Shown in pieces: positions 1 through 6,081 of a stretch of DNA of 39,780 bases. The stretch lies in the NCBI GenBank assembly GCA_007618135.1, contig PHFX01000165.1, positions 1-39,780 of the forward strand. Direction: 5' to 3'. The position numbers were made by a program, and so were the translations under genes. The notes beneath the pieces are model-generated. The model made no database searches. It saw nothing but the letters and a program-made list of their open reading frames with translations, and was not told the origin of the DNA. Each line of letters begins with the position of its first letter. Position 1 is the first letter of the stretch. Source of the stretch: Candidatus Brocadia sp. WS118. GTDB lineage: Bacteria; Planctomycetota; Brocadiia; Brocadiales; Brocadiaceae.

Positions 1-144
1 CGCCGCACAGAAGCTGGAAACAAACGCTATTCGTAACATATTAAAAACTCGTTTTCCTGCTATTGCAGATGCATTGGAAACACAGTCGGATATATTAACT
101 CTTAGACCAATACTTGAAAAAGCCCGATCTGTTGTTGCAAATGA
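1..144. repeat. Terminal direct repeat, left copy (circular assembly overlap)
   Basis: These 144 bases are identical to 39637-39780. They lie inside one open reading frame that continues in the same frame across the junction, as expected when a circular or circularly permuted genome is written linearly with an overlap. The unique length is therefore 39,636 bp. A true short terminal repeat of a packaged phage is the alternative; a repeat in the middle of a coding sequence makes the assembly explanation more likely. Confidence 0.9.
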
Positions 145-1468
145 AACAGTAGGGGATATAGCAAGCAAGGTTGATCTTTCTAAACCCTGGACATGGATGG
201 AGGGAATTCGGGCAGGGAAAAAATTAATAGGACTTCCCGAAACACCAGGAAGAATACCCTCGGTTATTCAATCCACAGTTCCTGAAATTGCTAGAAGAAG
301 TACACAGCCTATCGCACAGTCAGTGGCTCAAACAATTATGGAGCCTGGTATTCCTGCAACACCGCAAGAGACTATTCCTGAATATCAATCTGTGACTCGT
401 GAAGCACAGGTGCCAGTATCCCAGGAGGAAGATTACTTAACTGAATATGAACGAAAATTAGGAATTCTTGATGATTGGTATAGTGAAAAAGCACAACAAT
501 ATACCACAAAAGATCAAAGAAAAGCGCTGGATGATGAATATAAAAGAGTGAAAAGTCAGCTTGATGAAGAAAGAAGTATAGGAAAAGAACGTCAGGCAAT
601 TGAGAAAGATAAGCCAAAAAGCGAAACAAGCAGTCAGGTATTAGATGTTGTAGATAACTTATTATCACGAGATACCAAACCTATCACTGGTCTTAATCAA
701 ATAGAGTCGTATATTCCAGGGACATCCGCTAAATATACCGCCTCACTGTATGATCAGCTAAAAAATATGCTTTCTCTTGAAAATAGGCAAAAGCTAAAGG
801 GGCAGGGTCAAATATCAGACTTTGAAGCTCGTATGCTTGAAAAAGCGAGTACTGCTCTCAATAGGAGTTTGTCGGATGAAGACTTTAGAAGAGTGCTTCA
901 GGACTTAAAAAATGATTTATCGAAAGAACAATCGGGATTACCACAACAACCCGAAGCCCTCACGGGTCAAAAAAAAAACATGGAACAATCTGGTACCCTT
1001 CCACGGGAGATGAGTATATTACCCGCTAGGGCAAACATAACGCAAAAATTCGGACAGAAATCACGATACGATGTATTTTCAAAAGGGGTAAATTATGGTG
1101 TTGATTTTTCTGTTCCGTCAGGAACCCCCGTATCACTTCCTTCAGGAAGATATAAAGTAATAGAAACATACGCAAAATCTCCAAATAAAGGAAGAATAGG
1201 AAATGCTACAAATAGGGGATATGGTAACTCTATTTTGGTAGAAGATATGGAAACAGGTGAAAAACTACGCTTTTCTCATCTTTCTAAAGTTCATGTAAAA
1301 CCTGGAGAAATTATTAATGGAGGTAAAATCGCTCAATCTGGGACATCGGGAAATGCATCGGGAGCGCATTTGGATATTGAGTATTACACCCCATCAGGAA
1401 AAATAGCAGATGTAATGAGGTCACGGTATGGAAAGTTATTATTTCCACAGGAAATAGCAATGAAATAA
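1..1468 (+). CDS. Virion ejection protein, C-terminal part with degenerate M23 peptidase domain (continues from 38576)
   Basis: This is the 3' part of a gene whose 5' part is 38576-39636; joined across the repeat the product is 842 residues. Reading is open from base 2, so a start near 74 is an artefact of the window edge. The segment here has a low-complexity Gln/Pro/Ser-rich middle, charged predicted helices, and a C-terminal M23 (LytM/peptidase) domain at about 1010-1460. In that domain the usual HxGxD motif reads VNYGVD (His replaced by Asn, codon 1091) and the usual HxH reads HLD (second His replaced by Asp, codon 1373), so two zinc ligands are changed. A virion-borne wall hydrolase helps DNA entry in many phages, but this copy may be structural or inactive. 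A run of ten A (969-978) just before the domain could allow slippage. Confidence 0.85.
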   Translation, partial: AAQKLETNAIRNILKTRFPAIADALETQSDILTLRPILEKARSVVANETVGDIASKVDLSKPWTWMEGIRAGKKLIGLPETPGRIPSVIQSTVPEIARRSTQPIAQSVAQTIMEPGIPATPQETIPEYQSVTREAQVPVSQEEDYLTEYERKLGILDDWYSEKAQQYTTKDQRKALDDEYKRVKSQLDEERSIGKERQAIEKDKPKSETSSQVLDVVDNLLSRDTKPITGLNQIESYIPGTSAKYTASLYDQLKNMLSLENRQKLKGQGQISDFEARMLEKASTALNRSLSDEDFRRVLQDLKNDLSKEQSGLPQQPEALTGQKKNMEQSGTLPREMSILPARANITQKFGQKSRYDVFSKGVNYGVDFSVPSGTPVSLPSGRYKVIETYAKSPNKGRIGNATNRGYGNSILVEDMETGEKLRFSHLSKVHVKPGEIINGGKIAQSGTSGNASGAHLDIEYYTPSGKIADVMRSRYGKLLFPQEIAMK

Positions 1469-1472
1469 CAGG

Positions 1473-1530
1473 TGATATAATAGATATATAAGGCATTTTA
1501 GCCCGCTTGAGTGCGGGCATTTTATTATTT
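1473..1530 (+). promoter_or_regulatory. Promoter plus switch-like hairpin leader, copy 1 of 6
   Basis: An extended -10, TGATATAAT (1473-1481), has no clear -35. Ten bases later GGC-ATTTTA-GCC (1492-1503) can form a 3-bp hairpin with a 6-nt loop. Its right arm GCC is also the left arm of GCCCGC-TTGAGT-GCGGGC (1501-1518), which is followed by a T-rich tract (ATTTTATTATTT). The two hairpins exclude each other. The start codon of the next gene follows directly, with no Shine-Dalgarno. The same layout recurs at 19317, 23069, 29370, 32425 and 37740. Confidence 0.8.
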
Positions 1531-1785
1531 ATGAATACAGGATCATTTGGTGCACCAATAGGAGGAGCGGAACTTATTAAAGCCGCCATGCAAGCACGGG
1601 GAATGGGAAGCCCCGTTACTGCTCAGGTGTCTCCGACATCTCCCTCATTTAACCATCAAGCGGCAACAATTCCCTCTGGAGCACAAAAACCACAGGAACC
1701 TCAAGATAGGATTATTGTACAGGCGCTTATTAAGCAATTAGAAAGAATTGATAAGGGAAATCAGATGGGTATTAGGTCTTTTTAA
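1531..1785 (+). CDS. Small virion-region protein, unknown function (84 aa)
   Basis: An 84-residue product beginning MNTGSFGAPIGG. The ATG at 1531 is chosen because an upstream in-frame TTG at 1507 lies inside the leader hairpin. The first half is rich in Ala, Pro, Ser and Gln and looks disordered; the second half (DRIIVQALIKQLERIDKGN) is a short predicted amphipathic or coiled-coil helix. It lies between the ejection gene and the lysis block and is driven by the copy-1 leader. The family is not recognised; a minor virion or lysis-associated protein is possible. Confidence 0.7.
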   Translation: MNTGSFGAPIGGAELIKAAMQARGMGSPVTAQVSPTSPSFNHQAATIPSGAQKPQEPQDRIIVQALIKQLERIDKGNQMGIRSF

Positions 1786-1803
1786 TAAAAATTACACATT
1801 AGT

Positions 1804-1974
1804 ATGCAAAAGGTTAGAGAGTGGCTTATCAAGCTACAAGGTCAAGCTGATGATAATACAAAACGTCTTGATAAGTATGACGGTATTTTTGATTGGCTTC
1901 TTAAATTGGTTATTGGTACTATAATTCTTGCAATGCTTGGTCTTATTCTTGTCTCTAAAAATCCTATTCCATAA
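1804..1974 (+). CDS. XhlA-like small membrane protein, candidate holin accessory
   Basis: A 56-residue product: a charged N-terminal helix (QADDNTKRLDKYDGIFDW) followed by one hydrophobic segment of about 20 residues (LLKLVIGTIILAMLGLILV) and a short positive tail. This helix-plus-C-terminal-membrane layout is typical of XhlA-type haemolysin/holin accessory proteins next to endolysins, and an M23 endolysin gene follows at 2551. The gene has no good Shine-Dalgarno. The membrane topology is visible; the lysis role is inferred from shape and position. Confidence 0.6.
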   Translation: MQKVREWLIKLQGQADDNTKRLDKYDGIFDWLLKLVIGTIILAMLGLILVSKNPIP

Positions 1975-1976
1975 CC

Positions 1977-2435
1977 ATGAGATGGAACATACTTTATACA
2001 TTCAAAGTAACAATAATTGCCTGGTTTCTTTTCTGGGGATTTTTGCTTGTTGAAATGTTTTATCCTCCTGTCGTTTTTAAATATAATACGCTTCCATTGC
2101 CTATTTCAAAGTCATCAGTAAAACCAGGGGAGATAATTTCTTATCACGGTGATTATTGTAAATATACTGCCGCTCCCGCAGATGTAACTCACGCCCTAGA
2201 AAAAGAGACTACTGAAGAAGAGAAAAGGCAGGGAATAGCGGATATAAAAATAATATTTGAAGAAATTAAAAAAAGTAATTTACCAATGGGGTGTCATACC
2301 ATTGATCCTATTGTTCCCATTCCTACGGGGACAGAGCCTGGAAAGTATAGAATAGTGAAAGTTATTCATTCCGAAATTAATAATTACAGACAAGTAAATA
2401 TGCAGTTTTATTCTGAATGGTTCAACGTCTTATGA
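1977..2435 (+). CDS. Single-pass membrane protein of the lysis region, unknown function
   Basis: A 152-residue product with an N-terminal hydrophobic segment (about residues 10-30, VTIIAWFLFWGFLLVEMF) and a long, probably extracytoplasmic, C-terminal part. Two cysteines (in DYCKY and MGCHT) could form a disulphide. It starts 2 nt after the preceding stop and its stop overlaps the next start (ATGA at 2432). The position among lysis genes allows a role at the cell envelope, but no spanin signature such as a lipobox is seen. Confidence 0.65.
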   Translation: MRWNILYTFKVTIIAWFLFWGFLLVEMFYPPVVFKYNTLPLPISKSSVKPGEIISYHGDYCKYTAAPADVTHALEKETTEEEKRQGIADIKIIFEEIKKSNLPMGCHTIDPIVPIPTGTEPGKYRIVKVIHSEINNYRQVNMQFYSEWFNVL

Positions 2436-2548
2436 AAAAACAAGAAAAACGAAAGAATATTTCTTTGAAAGAGTATAATAGATTAAAGGAAATAGAAAAG
2501 AAGTACGAAAAAGAACATAAATACGATTATTTGAAAAATAGGTGGTAA
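2432..2548 (+). CDS. Small basic coiled-coil protein, hypothetical (38 aa)
   Basis: A very charged 38-residue product, rich in Lys and Glu (KEYNRLKEIEKKYEKEH), predicted as one helix. The ATGA overlap with the upstream stop and the 2-nt gap to the endolysin start suggest translational coupling in one lysis operon. The family is not recognised. Confidence 0.6.
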   Translation: MKKQEKRKNISLKEYNRLKEIEKKYEKEHKYDYLKNRW

Positions 2549-2550
2549 CT

Positions 2551-3447
2551 ATGAGATCACTTTTTCGCTCAAAACATCGGGTAACACAACCGTTTGGGGT
2601 TAATACCGACTATTATAAAAAGTTCGGGCTTGCAGGACACGAGGGTATTGATCTTGTTCCCACGGGCACTGTATGGGATGTATTGTGTCTTGCCGATGGG
2701 GTAGTAGTAAAAGATGATGATATAGCAGGAGAGCCGCTACAAGATGCATACGGAAAGTTTGTCACCGTATGGCACCCCTCAATTAACAAGGCAACTCAAT
2801 ATTGTCATTTAAAAGAAAACTATGTGTCTCTTGGTGATAAAGTGACCTACGGTCAAAAAATAGGTCTTATGGGTTCGACGGGAAATTCAACAAGCGCTCA
2901 TGTTCATTTAAATGTATTTGATGTTGACGCACAGGGAGTAAGGCTTAACAAAAACAACGGGTATTTAGGGGGAATTGACCCACAACCGTTTCTTGATGAA
3001 GAACCAGAAAAAGAACAGCCCGTTGATCAGGTGTGTATGAGCAAATCGCAGGCGGATGATTTTCAACGAGTAAAAGACGGATGGAATAAAGTAAGAGAAA
3101 AATTAAACGTTGAAGACTCTGTAACCGTAGTGATTGCAGAGGTTGATAAATTAATTAAATACGAAGAAAAGGTGCTACAAAGCGAAAAAACTATTGCAGG
3201 CGCAAAAGATCAAATTGCAAAACTTCTTGAAGATTTAACCGCAGAAAAGGAACGAAACGAGAAACTTTTACTTGAGTCGAATAAAATAGTTGATAAAGCA
3301 GAAGAGTTGGAAAAGAAATATCAACAAGCGGTACAAAACAGCGCACGGTATTTAGAGCAAATTGACGCTCTAAAAAAAGACTTAGCAGAGCCTAATGACG
3401 GCATTACACTTATTATAAAAGGGTTAAGAAAATTAATAGGGAGGTGA
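2551..3447 (+). CDS. M23-family peptidase, probable endolysin
   Basis: A 298-residue product. The N-terminal half is an M23 zinc metallopeptidase with a complete ligand set: H30 and D34 in GHEGID, H86 in YCHL, and H117/H119 in AHVH. Such enzymes cut peptide bonds in peptidoglycan cross-bridges or stems. Residues from about 155 to 290 form a charged, helical, coiled-coil-like tail (many Glu/Lys, KLLEDLTAEKERNEKL). There is no signal peptide, so release would need a holin. The start at 2551 is chosen for the AGGTGG at 2540-2545; an upstream GTG at 2542 overlaps that site. Membrane proteins on both sides support a lysis cassette. Its intact active site contrasts with the altered M23 domain in the virion protein. 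Confidence 0.88.
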   Translation: MRSLFRSKHRVTQPFGVNTDYYKKFGLAGHEGIDLVPTGTVWDVLCLADGVVVKDDDIAGEPLQDAYGKFVTVWHPSINKATQYCHLKENYVSLGDKVTYGQKIGLMGSTGNSTSAHVHLNVFDVDAQGVRLNKNNGYLGGIDPQPFLDEEPEKEQPVDQVCMSKSQADDFQRVKDGWNKVREKLNVEDSVTVVIAEVDKLIKYEEKVLQSEKTIAGAKDQIAKLLEDLTAEKERNEKLLLESNKIVDKAEELEKKYQQAVQNSARYLEQIDALKKDLAEPNDGITLIIKGLRKLIGR

Positions 3448-3451
3448 GTAT

Positions 3452-3655
3452 ATGAAATCCAAAAAGTTTTCGTGGAATAGAGAGGATACGGTCAAATTTG
3501 CAAAAGATGCACTTCGGGTGCTTGCTCCGTATCTTATCGTTATTATTCCCGTTCTTATTGACCAGTTACCCAAAGAGTGGGCGTATAGTGCGGCGGTTAT
3601 TTACGTCTTACAACGGGTAAGGGCGGCTATTGAACTATACAAAGCAGGAAAGTAA
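3452..3655 (+). CDS. Holin-like small membrane protein
   Basis: A 67-residue product with a basic N-terminus, a hydrophobic stretch (LAPYLIVIIPVLIDQL) and a second moderately hydrophobic helix (WAYSAAVIYVLQRV), ending in a basic tail. It starts 4 nt after the endolysin stop behind a strong GGAGGTGA. One or two membrane helices in a very small protein next to an endolysin is the usual holin pattern. The exact holin class cannot be told. Confidence 0.65.
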   Translation: MKSKKFSWNREDTVKFAKDALRVLAPYLIVIIPVLIDQLPKEWAYSAAVIYVLQRVRAAIELYKAGK

Positions 3656-3670
3656 GGTAAAATGTCTTAC

Positions 3671-3707
3671 GCCCCTTACTTTCTAAAAGAGGGTAAGGGG
3701 CTTTTTT
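3671..3707 (+). terminator. Intrinsic terminator after the lysis operon
   Basis: A 9-bp perfect stem, GCCCCTTAC / GTAAGGGGC (3671-3679 with 3693-3701), is followed by TTTTTT. It lies 15 nt after the holin-like stop and directly before the next ATG at 3708. A weak -10-like TAAAAT (3658-3663) sits upstream, so this may be a reduced relative of the promoter-hairpin leaders elsewhere; it lacks the TGATATAAT box and the 6-nt A/T loop. Confidence 0.85.
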
Positions 3708-3899
3708 ATGAAAAAAGAAAAACAATTACGTGATGCTCAATTAGAAAATGGAGAGCCTTTACCAGAATATAAAAAGGATAGGCGATTTCTTCAGTGGAAC
3801 AAGGACAAACGATTGAACGCCCTCCACAACCTTCTTCTTTTCACGGGGTATCGGAAGGGAACGTACTTTCATAAAGGTGTTGGTCAAAAAAAGAAGTAG
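3708..3899 (+). CDS. Small basic protein, hypothetical (63 aa)
   Basis: A Lys/Arg-rich 63-residue product (KKDRRFLQWNKDKRLNAL). It begins directly after the T-tract of the terminator, with no Shine-Dalgarno, so translation may depend on read-through transcripts or an AU-rich start. The family is not recognised; the charge would suit nucleic-acid binding. Confidence 0.55.
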   Translation: MKKEKQLRDAQLENGEPLPEYKKDRRFLQWNKDKRLNALHNLLLFTGYRKGTYFHKGVGQKKK

Positions 3900-3901
3900 T
3901 T

Positions 3902-3910
3902 TGTTATATT
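3902..3910 (+). promoter_or_regulatory. Extended -10 promoter (TGTTATATT)
   Basis: TGTTATATT matches the extended -10 pattern TGnTAnnnT. Transcription would begin near 3917, just before ATG codons at 3920 and 3923. There is no clear -35. It would serve the small genes from 3920 onward. Confidence 0.5.
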
Positions 3911-3919
3911 TAGTATCAG

Positions 3920-3982
3920 ATGATGCCTATTGCATTTGTTGGTAGCGATGATACACTTAATATCAATGAACGGTCAGCATAA
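3920..3982 (+). CDS. Possible 20-residue leader peptide
   Basis: Two adjacent ATG codons open a 20-codon frame (MMPIAFVGSDDTLNINERSA) 10 nt after the -10 box. It overlaps the beginning of the next, longer gene in another frame. It could be a short leader peptide, the true start of the next protein if there is a frameshift, or chance. Evidence is position only. Confidence 0.25.
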   Translation: MMPIAFVGSDDTLNINERSA

Positions 3983-4277
3983 TACACAATTCCAAGATTT
4001 AGGATGGGCGATACCTAAAATACAGAAGAAAATTCAGGGAAATAAAAAGCGTGGAATGAAAGCGAGTATTTCGGGAATATTTAAAATGCTTCGCTCACAG
4101 CCTCATTTGTCTCTTATCGGTGATTATCCTCTTTTATGGGTAATAATGAACGAAACAAAGGAAACAAATAAAATAAAGATTAAAAATGCCCTTAAATACT
4201 CCGATGAGTATAAACATTTGTCAAAACGGGAAAAAATGTGGTGGATGCGGTCTTTATCTGACCCCGCTTATAAATGA
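3948..4277 (+). CDS. Basic hypothetical protein (about 109 aa)
   Basis: A Lys-rich product containing KKIQGNKKRGMKASISGIF and a C-terminal motif KREKMWWMRSL. The frame opens at a TTG at 3930; ATG codons at 3948 and 3966 are more plausible starts, and none has a good Shine-Dalgarno. It lies among early small genes. The family is not recognised; base composition and length support a real gene. Confidence 0.55.
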   Translation: MIHLISMNGQHNTQFQDLGWAIPKIQKKIQGNKKRGMKASISGIFKMLRSQPHLSLIGDYPLLWVIMNETKETNKIKIKNALKYSDEYKHLSKREKMWWMRSLSDPAYK

Positions 4278-4305
4278 TGGAATCATATACTGAAATGCTA
4301 TTATT

Positions 4306-4334
4306 TTGGCGTAAAAAGGCTGTTATTATATAAA
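4306..4334 (+). promoter_or_regulatory. Promoter, TTGGCG - 17 - TATAAA
   Basis: TTGGCG (4306-4311) and TATAAA (4329-4334) are separated by 17 nt. Transcription would start near 4341, giving a leader of only a few bases before the ATG at 4344. Confidence 0.55.
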
Positions 4335-4343
4335 GTCAAGGGT

Positions 4344-4673
4344 ATGAAGCTGTACGATAAAATAAAATTACTACTTATTCAGCATCCTGAGCTTCGGGAC
4401 TCCGACAAACTACTTCAGTGGCGGATATGGGCGCAACAAGGTCACGTTATGAACGGATCATTGTCTTTTGAGTCATTTATGAATAACCATCTTATCTCAA
4501 CCGAGACAATTAGGCGAACAAGGCAAAAAGTACAAGAGAACTTTCCTGAGCTACGATCAAGCACTCGTATTCAACAGTTTAAAGATAAAAAACGAAGAAC
4601 AAAGGGGTCTTTTGTATATAAAGAACCGTTTAAAGTAGTAAAATACGAGGGGAATATTTGTTATATAGAATGA
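4344..4673 (+). CDS. Putative HTH-containing phage protein, hypothetical
   Basis: A 109-residue product beginning MKLYDKIKLLLIQHPELRDSD. The centre, SFESFMNNHLISTETIRRTRQKVQE, reads like a helix-turn-helix recognition segment; the C-terminus is basic. Small proteins with this HPELRDSDKLLxWxxWxxQG opening are familiar as phage hypotheticals, but no function is known to me. The start lies 9 nt after the -10 box. The stop overlaps the next start (ATGA). Confidence 0.65.
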   Translation: MKLYDKIKLLLIQHPELRDSDKLLQWRIWAQQGHVMNGSLSFESFMNNHLISTETIRRTRQKVQENFPELRSSTRIQQFKDKKRRTKGSFVYKEPFKVVKYEGNICYIE

Positions 4674-4840
4674 GCTATACGTTATCAAAAACAGATCAAA
4701 AAGCAATGGATCAGCTTACTAATCCTACTAGAAAATGTCCATGTGGTAAATACATTCCTACTTATAAACGTAGAAATACTTTGTATTGTTCTCGTCAATG
4801 TTCAGTACTGAGGAAAAAGCAACTAAATAATAGTACTTGA
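4670..4840 (+). CDS. Zinc-finger microprotein (56 aa)
   Basis: The product has CPCGK, then YCSRQC about 20 residues later, giving C-x-C and C-x3-C pairs that can bind one zinc in a ribbon or treble-clef fold. The ATG at 4670 overlaps the upstream stop; a TTG at 4658 is less likely. Its stop TGA lies inside the -35 box of the next promoter. It is similar in plan to the zinc protein at 5596. Confidence 0.6.
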   Translation: MSYTLSKTDQKAMDQLTNPTRKCPCGKYIPTYKRRNTLYCSRQCSVLRKKQLNNST

Positions 4841-4865
4841 CTTTTTGTTGGAAGGGGAGTATATT
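4837..4865 (+). promoter_or_regulatory. Strong consensus promoter, TTGACT - 17 - TATATT
   Basis: TTGACT (4837-4842) is separated by 17 nt from TATATT (4860-4865), one of the best consensus promoters in the window. The start would be near 4872, exactly where a highly structured leader begins. Confidence 0.75.
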
Positions 4866-4871
4866 ATTAGA

Positions 4872-4975
4872 TAACCGAAAGGTTGGGTGGAGAAATCCAA
4901 AAGTGAAGAGAAGTCCCTTGTAGGTGCGTGTCGAGCCTCTCTTCACGCTCAGCGCACACCTATAGGGGATTTTTT
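4872..4975 (+). promoter_or_regulatory. Candidate attenuator or riboswitch-like leader with two exclusive folds
   Basis: The predicted transcript opens with AACC-GAAA-GGTT (4873-4884), a GNRA-capped hairpin. GTGAAGAGA (4903-4911) is fully complementary to TCTCTTCAC (4938-4946). A longer stem forms between TCCC (4914-4917), TAGGTG (4921-4926), GTGT, GAGC (4933-4936) and, on the other side, GCTC (4947-4950), GCGC, CACCTA (4957-4962), GGGGA (4965-4969), followed by TTTTTT. The 9-nt partner of the first helix is almost the whole terminal loop of the second, with connecting strands too short for a pseudoknot, so the folds should compete: an antiterminator that forms first and an intrinsic terminator that can replace it. 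The next ATG follows the T-tract. No known riboswitch class is recognised. Confidence 0.7.
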
Positions 4976-5224
4976 ATGGAATATAAAATAGAAATAAACG
5001 AACATACTCCCAACGATACAATTTATATAATTAGTGAAAGCAATCTTGCTTATCACACTTCTTTATTTACTCCGTCACTATTTCAGCGAATTCTTCATTT
5101 TTTTGGAAAACACATTTATAGCTGGACTTCAGATAAATGTGTAATGTGTTTATGGGTACCAAAGCGTTCTCACGCTACCAGACCCGCCGTAACGAAAAGG
5201 CGTAAAAAGACGACTGGTAAATGA
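4976..5224 (+). CDS. Hypothetical protein behind the attenuator leader (82 aa)
   Basis: Starting at 4976 the product is 82 residues, MEYKIEINEHTPNDTIYIISE..., ending in a basic Lys/Arg tail. A longer frame from 4928 runs through the terminator hairpin and is rejected. The last third of the coding sequence (5163-5219) contains hairpins such as AGCG/CGCT and TACCAG/CTGGTA, so the 3' end may double as structured RNA, or the true coding region may be shorter. The family is not recognised. Confidence 0.5.
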   Translation: MEYKIEINEHTPNDTIYIISESNLAYHTSLFTPSLFQRILHFFGKHIYSWTSDKCVMCLWVPKRSHATRPAVTKRRKKTTGK

Positions 5225-5452
5225 GAGGATGTCGCTTGTCACTCGGCAATGGAAAGAGTGATGCCTAAAGCGGTAGCCAACAATCGACAATTTCCTCATA
5301 AGCGGGGAAGTCGGGGGAGCAACAGGTACGACCTAGCTTTCTACAGCGTTTATTGCAACTCTGCGGAGAGAAAACCGCACACAAGAGCTACAGACTCCAA
5401 TTAGGGAGTACTATGCCTGAACGGTAGCTATAGGCTAAGAATAAAGGAAGGG
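5161..5452 (+). ncRNA. Structured RNA region of unknown class
   Basis: About 240 bases (5225-5465) hold no credible gene but many paired segments. Examples: TACCAG/CTGGTA (5176/5214), ATGAG plus TGTCG with CGACA plus CTCAT (5221-5234 with 5285-5299), CGCTT/AAGCG (5233/5268) around CACTC/GAGTG (5240/5256), TGCGG/CCGCA (5362/5375), and AGCTAC/GTAGCT (5386/5424) enclosing ACTCC/GGAGT (5394/5405). GCCT/AGGC (5415/5432) crosses the AGCTAC helix, a possible pseudoknot. The base composition is less AT-rich than nearby genes. Group I intron P7, group II domain V and RNase P signatures were looked for and not seen. It may be the tail of the transcript that begins at 4872. Confidence 0.6.
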
Positions 5453-5465
5453 TTATAAGGAAATT

Positions 5466-5594
5466 ATGAAAATACAAGAATTAGAGCAAAGAAAAGCAAA
5501 ACTTCGTGAGGAGTGGTTAAAAAAACCGTGGAAGCGGGATATAATTCTTAAACAGGTTAAACTTTTAAATAAGGCGCTATTAATAGGCAAATAA
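5466..5594 (+). CDS. Small helical basic protein (42 aa)
   Basis: A 42-residue product, MKIQELEQRKAKLREEW..., charged and probably one long helix followed by a short basic helix. It begins after the structured RNA with a purine-rich upstream (AAGGAAGGG, AAGGAAA) and ends 1 nt before the next gene. The family is not recognised. Confidence 0.55.
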   Translation: MKIQELEQRKAKLREEWLKKPWKRDIILKQVKLLNKALLIGK

Positions 5595-5595
5595 T

Positions 5596-5802
5596 ATGAA
5601 AAAACTTCGTTATTGCATAGTTTGTAAAAGACTATTAAATAGGATGCAGGTTCGTTGTTGTTCTGTTGATTGTCAAAAGTATTATGCAAAAACACATTGG
5701 CAAGAAATTTGGGGGAAAAGAGCAAAACCAAAAACATCCTTATTTTTTCAAAATCTCTTAAAAAAAGAGGTGTATATGCAACAAATGAAAGAGAGTATTT
5801 AA
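5596..5802 (+). CDS. Zinc-ribbon microprotein (68 aa)
   Basis: CIVCKRLL near the N-terminus and CCSVDCQKYY about 15 residues later give C-x2-C and C-x3-C pairs, as in small treble-clef zinc proteins. The tail is basic. It resembles the zinc protein at 4670 in layout. The role is unknown; DNA or protein binding is the usual function of such folds. Confidence 0.6.
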   Translation: MKKLRYCIVCKRLLNRMQVRCCSVDCQKYYAKTHWQEIWGKRAKPKTSLFFQNLLKKEVYMQQMKESI

Positions 5803-5817
5803 TTATTTGCGTCGATA

Positions 5818-5826
5818 TGTTATAAT
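5818..5826 (+). promoter_or_regulatory. Extended -10 promoter giving a leaderless mRNA
   Basis: TGTTATAAT is a perfect extended -10. Only 7 nt separate it from the ATG at 5834, so the transcript should begin at or next to the start codon. Confidence 0.7.
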
Positions 5827-5833
5827 GCGTAAC

Positions 5834-6016
5834 ATGAGATATTACACACTTTCTTCTTTAGCAAAAGCTCTCAATCTTTCACGGATGACTATATGGCGGT
5901 GGTGCCGCATGGGAAAGATACACACGGAAATCCATGAAATTCATCAAAACGGAAAAATAATTCAAATGCCCTATGTTACCGAGGAAGAAGCTCGTCGCTT
6001 GGGAGTGAAAATCTGA
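5834..6016 (+). CDS. MerR-like helix-turn-helix DNA-binding protein, probable regulator or excisionase-like
   Basis: A 60-residue product. Residues 1-30 (YTLSSLAKALNLSRMTIWRWCRMGKI) form a winged-HTH of the MerR/excisionase type: a helix, a turn with LSRMTI, and a recognition helix. The tail includes MPYVTEEEARRLGV, as in excisionase-like proteins that read a second strand pair. It is the only clear transcription-factor-like protein in the window. The ATG at 5834 is chosen because it lies 7 nt after the -10 box; an in-frame start at 5807 would precede the promoter. Without an integrase, a regulatory role is more likely than excision. Confidence 0.75.
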   Translation: MRYYTLSSLAKALNLSRMTIWRWCRMGKIHTEIHEIHQNGKIIQMPYVTEEEARRLGVKI

Positions 6017-6031
6017 GGCTAAATTGGGGTA

Positions 6032-6060
6032 TTGACAGGGTGTAACATATATGGTAAATT
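6032..6060 (+). promoter_or_regulatory. Consensus promoter, TTGACA - 17 - TAAATT
   Basis: TTGACA (6032-6037) and TAAATT (6055-6060) are 17 nt apart, with TGG just before the -10. A start near 6067 leaves a Shine-Dalgarno (AGAAAGGA) ahead of the ATG at 6082. It probably drives the operon with the annealing protein. Confidence 0.75.
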
Positions 6061-6081
6061 AGAGTAAGAAAGGACAGCAAT

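Noticed and set aside
1507-1530. Upstream TTG start for the 1531 gene
   Set aside because: The TTG lies inside the leader hairpin; the same unit elsewhere is clearly non-coding.
4903-4969. H-type pseudoknot in the 4872 leader
   Set aside because: The two helices would need linkers of 2 nt and 0 nt to cross long stems, which is not geometrically possible; competing folds are more likely.
4928-4975. Upstream start for the 4976 gene
   Set aside because: It would translate through the attenuator hairpin and T6 tract; ATG 4976 directly after it fits the pattern of other leaders.
5225-5465. Group I intron
   Set aside because: Crossing helices suggested it, but the conserved P7 and G-site sequences are not visible and no interrupted gene flanks the region.
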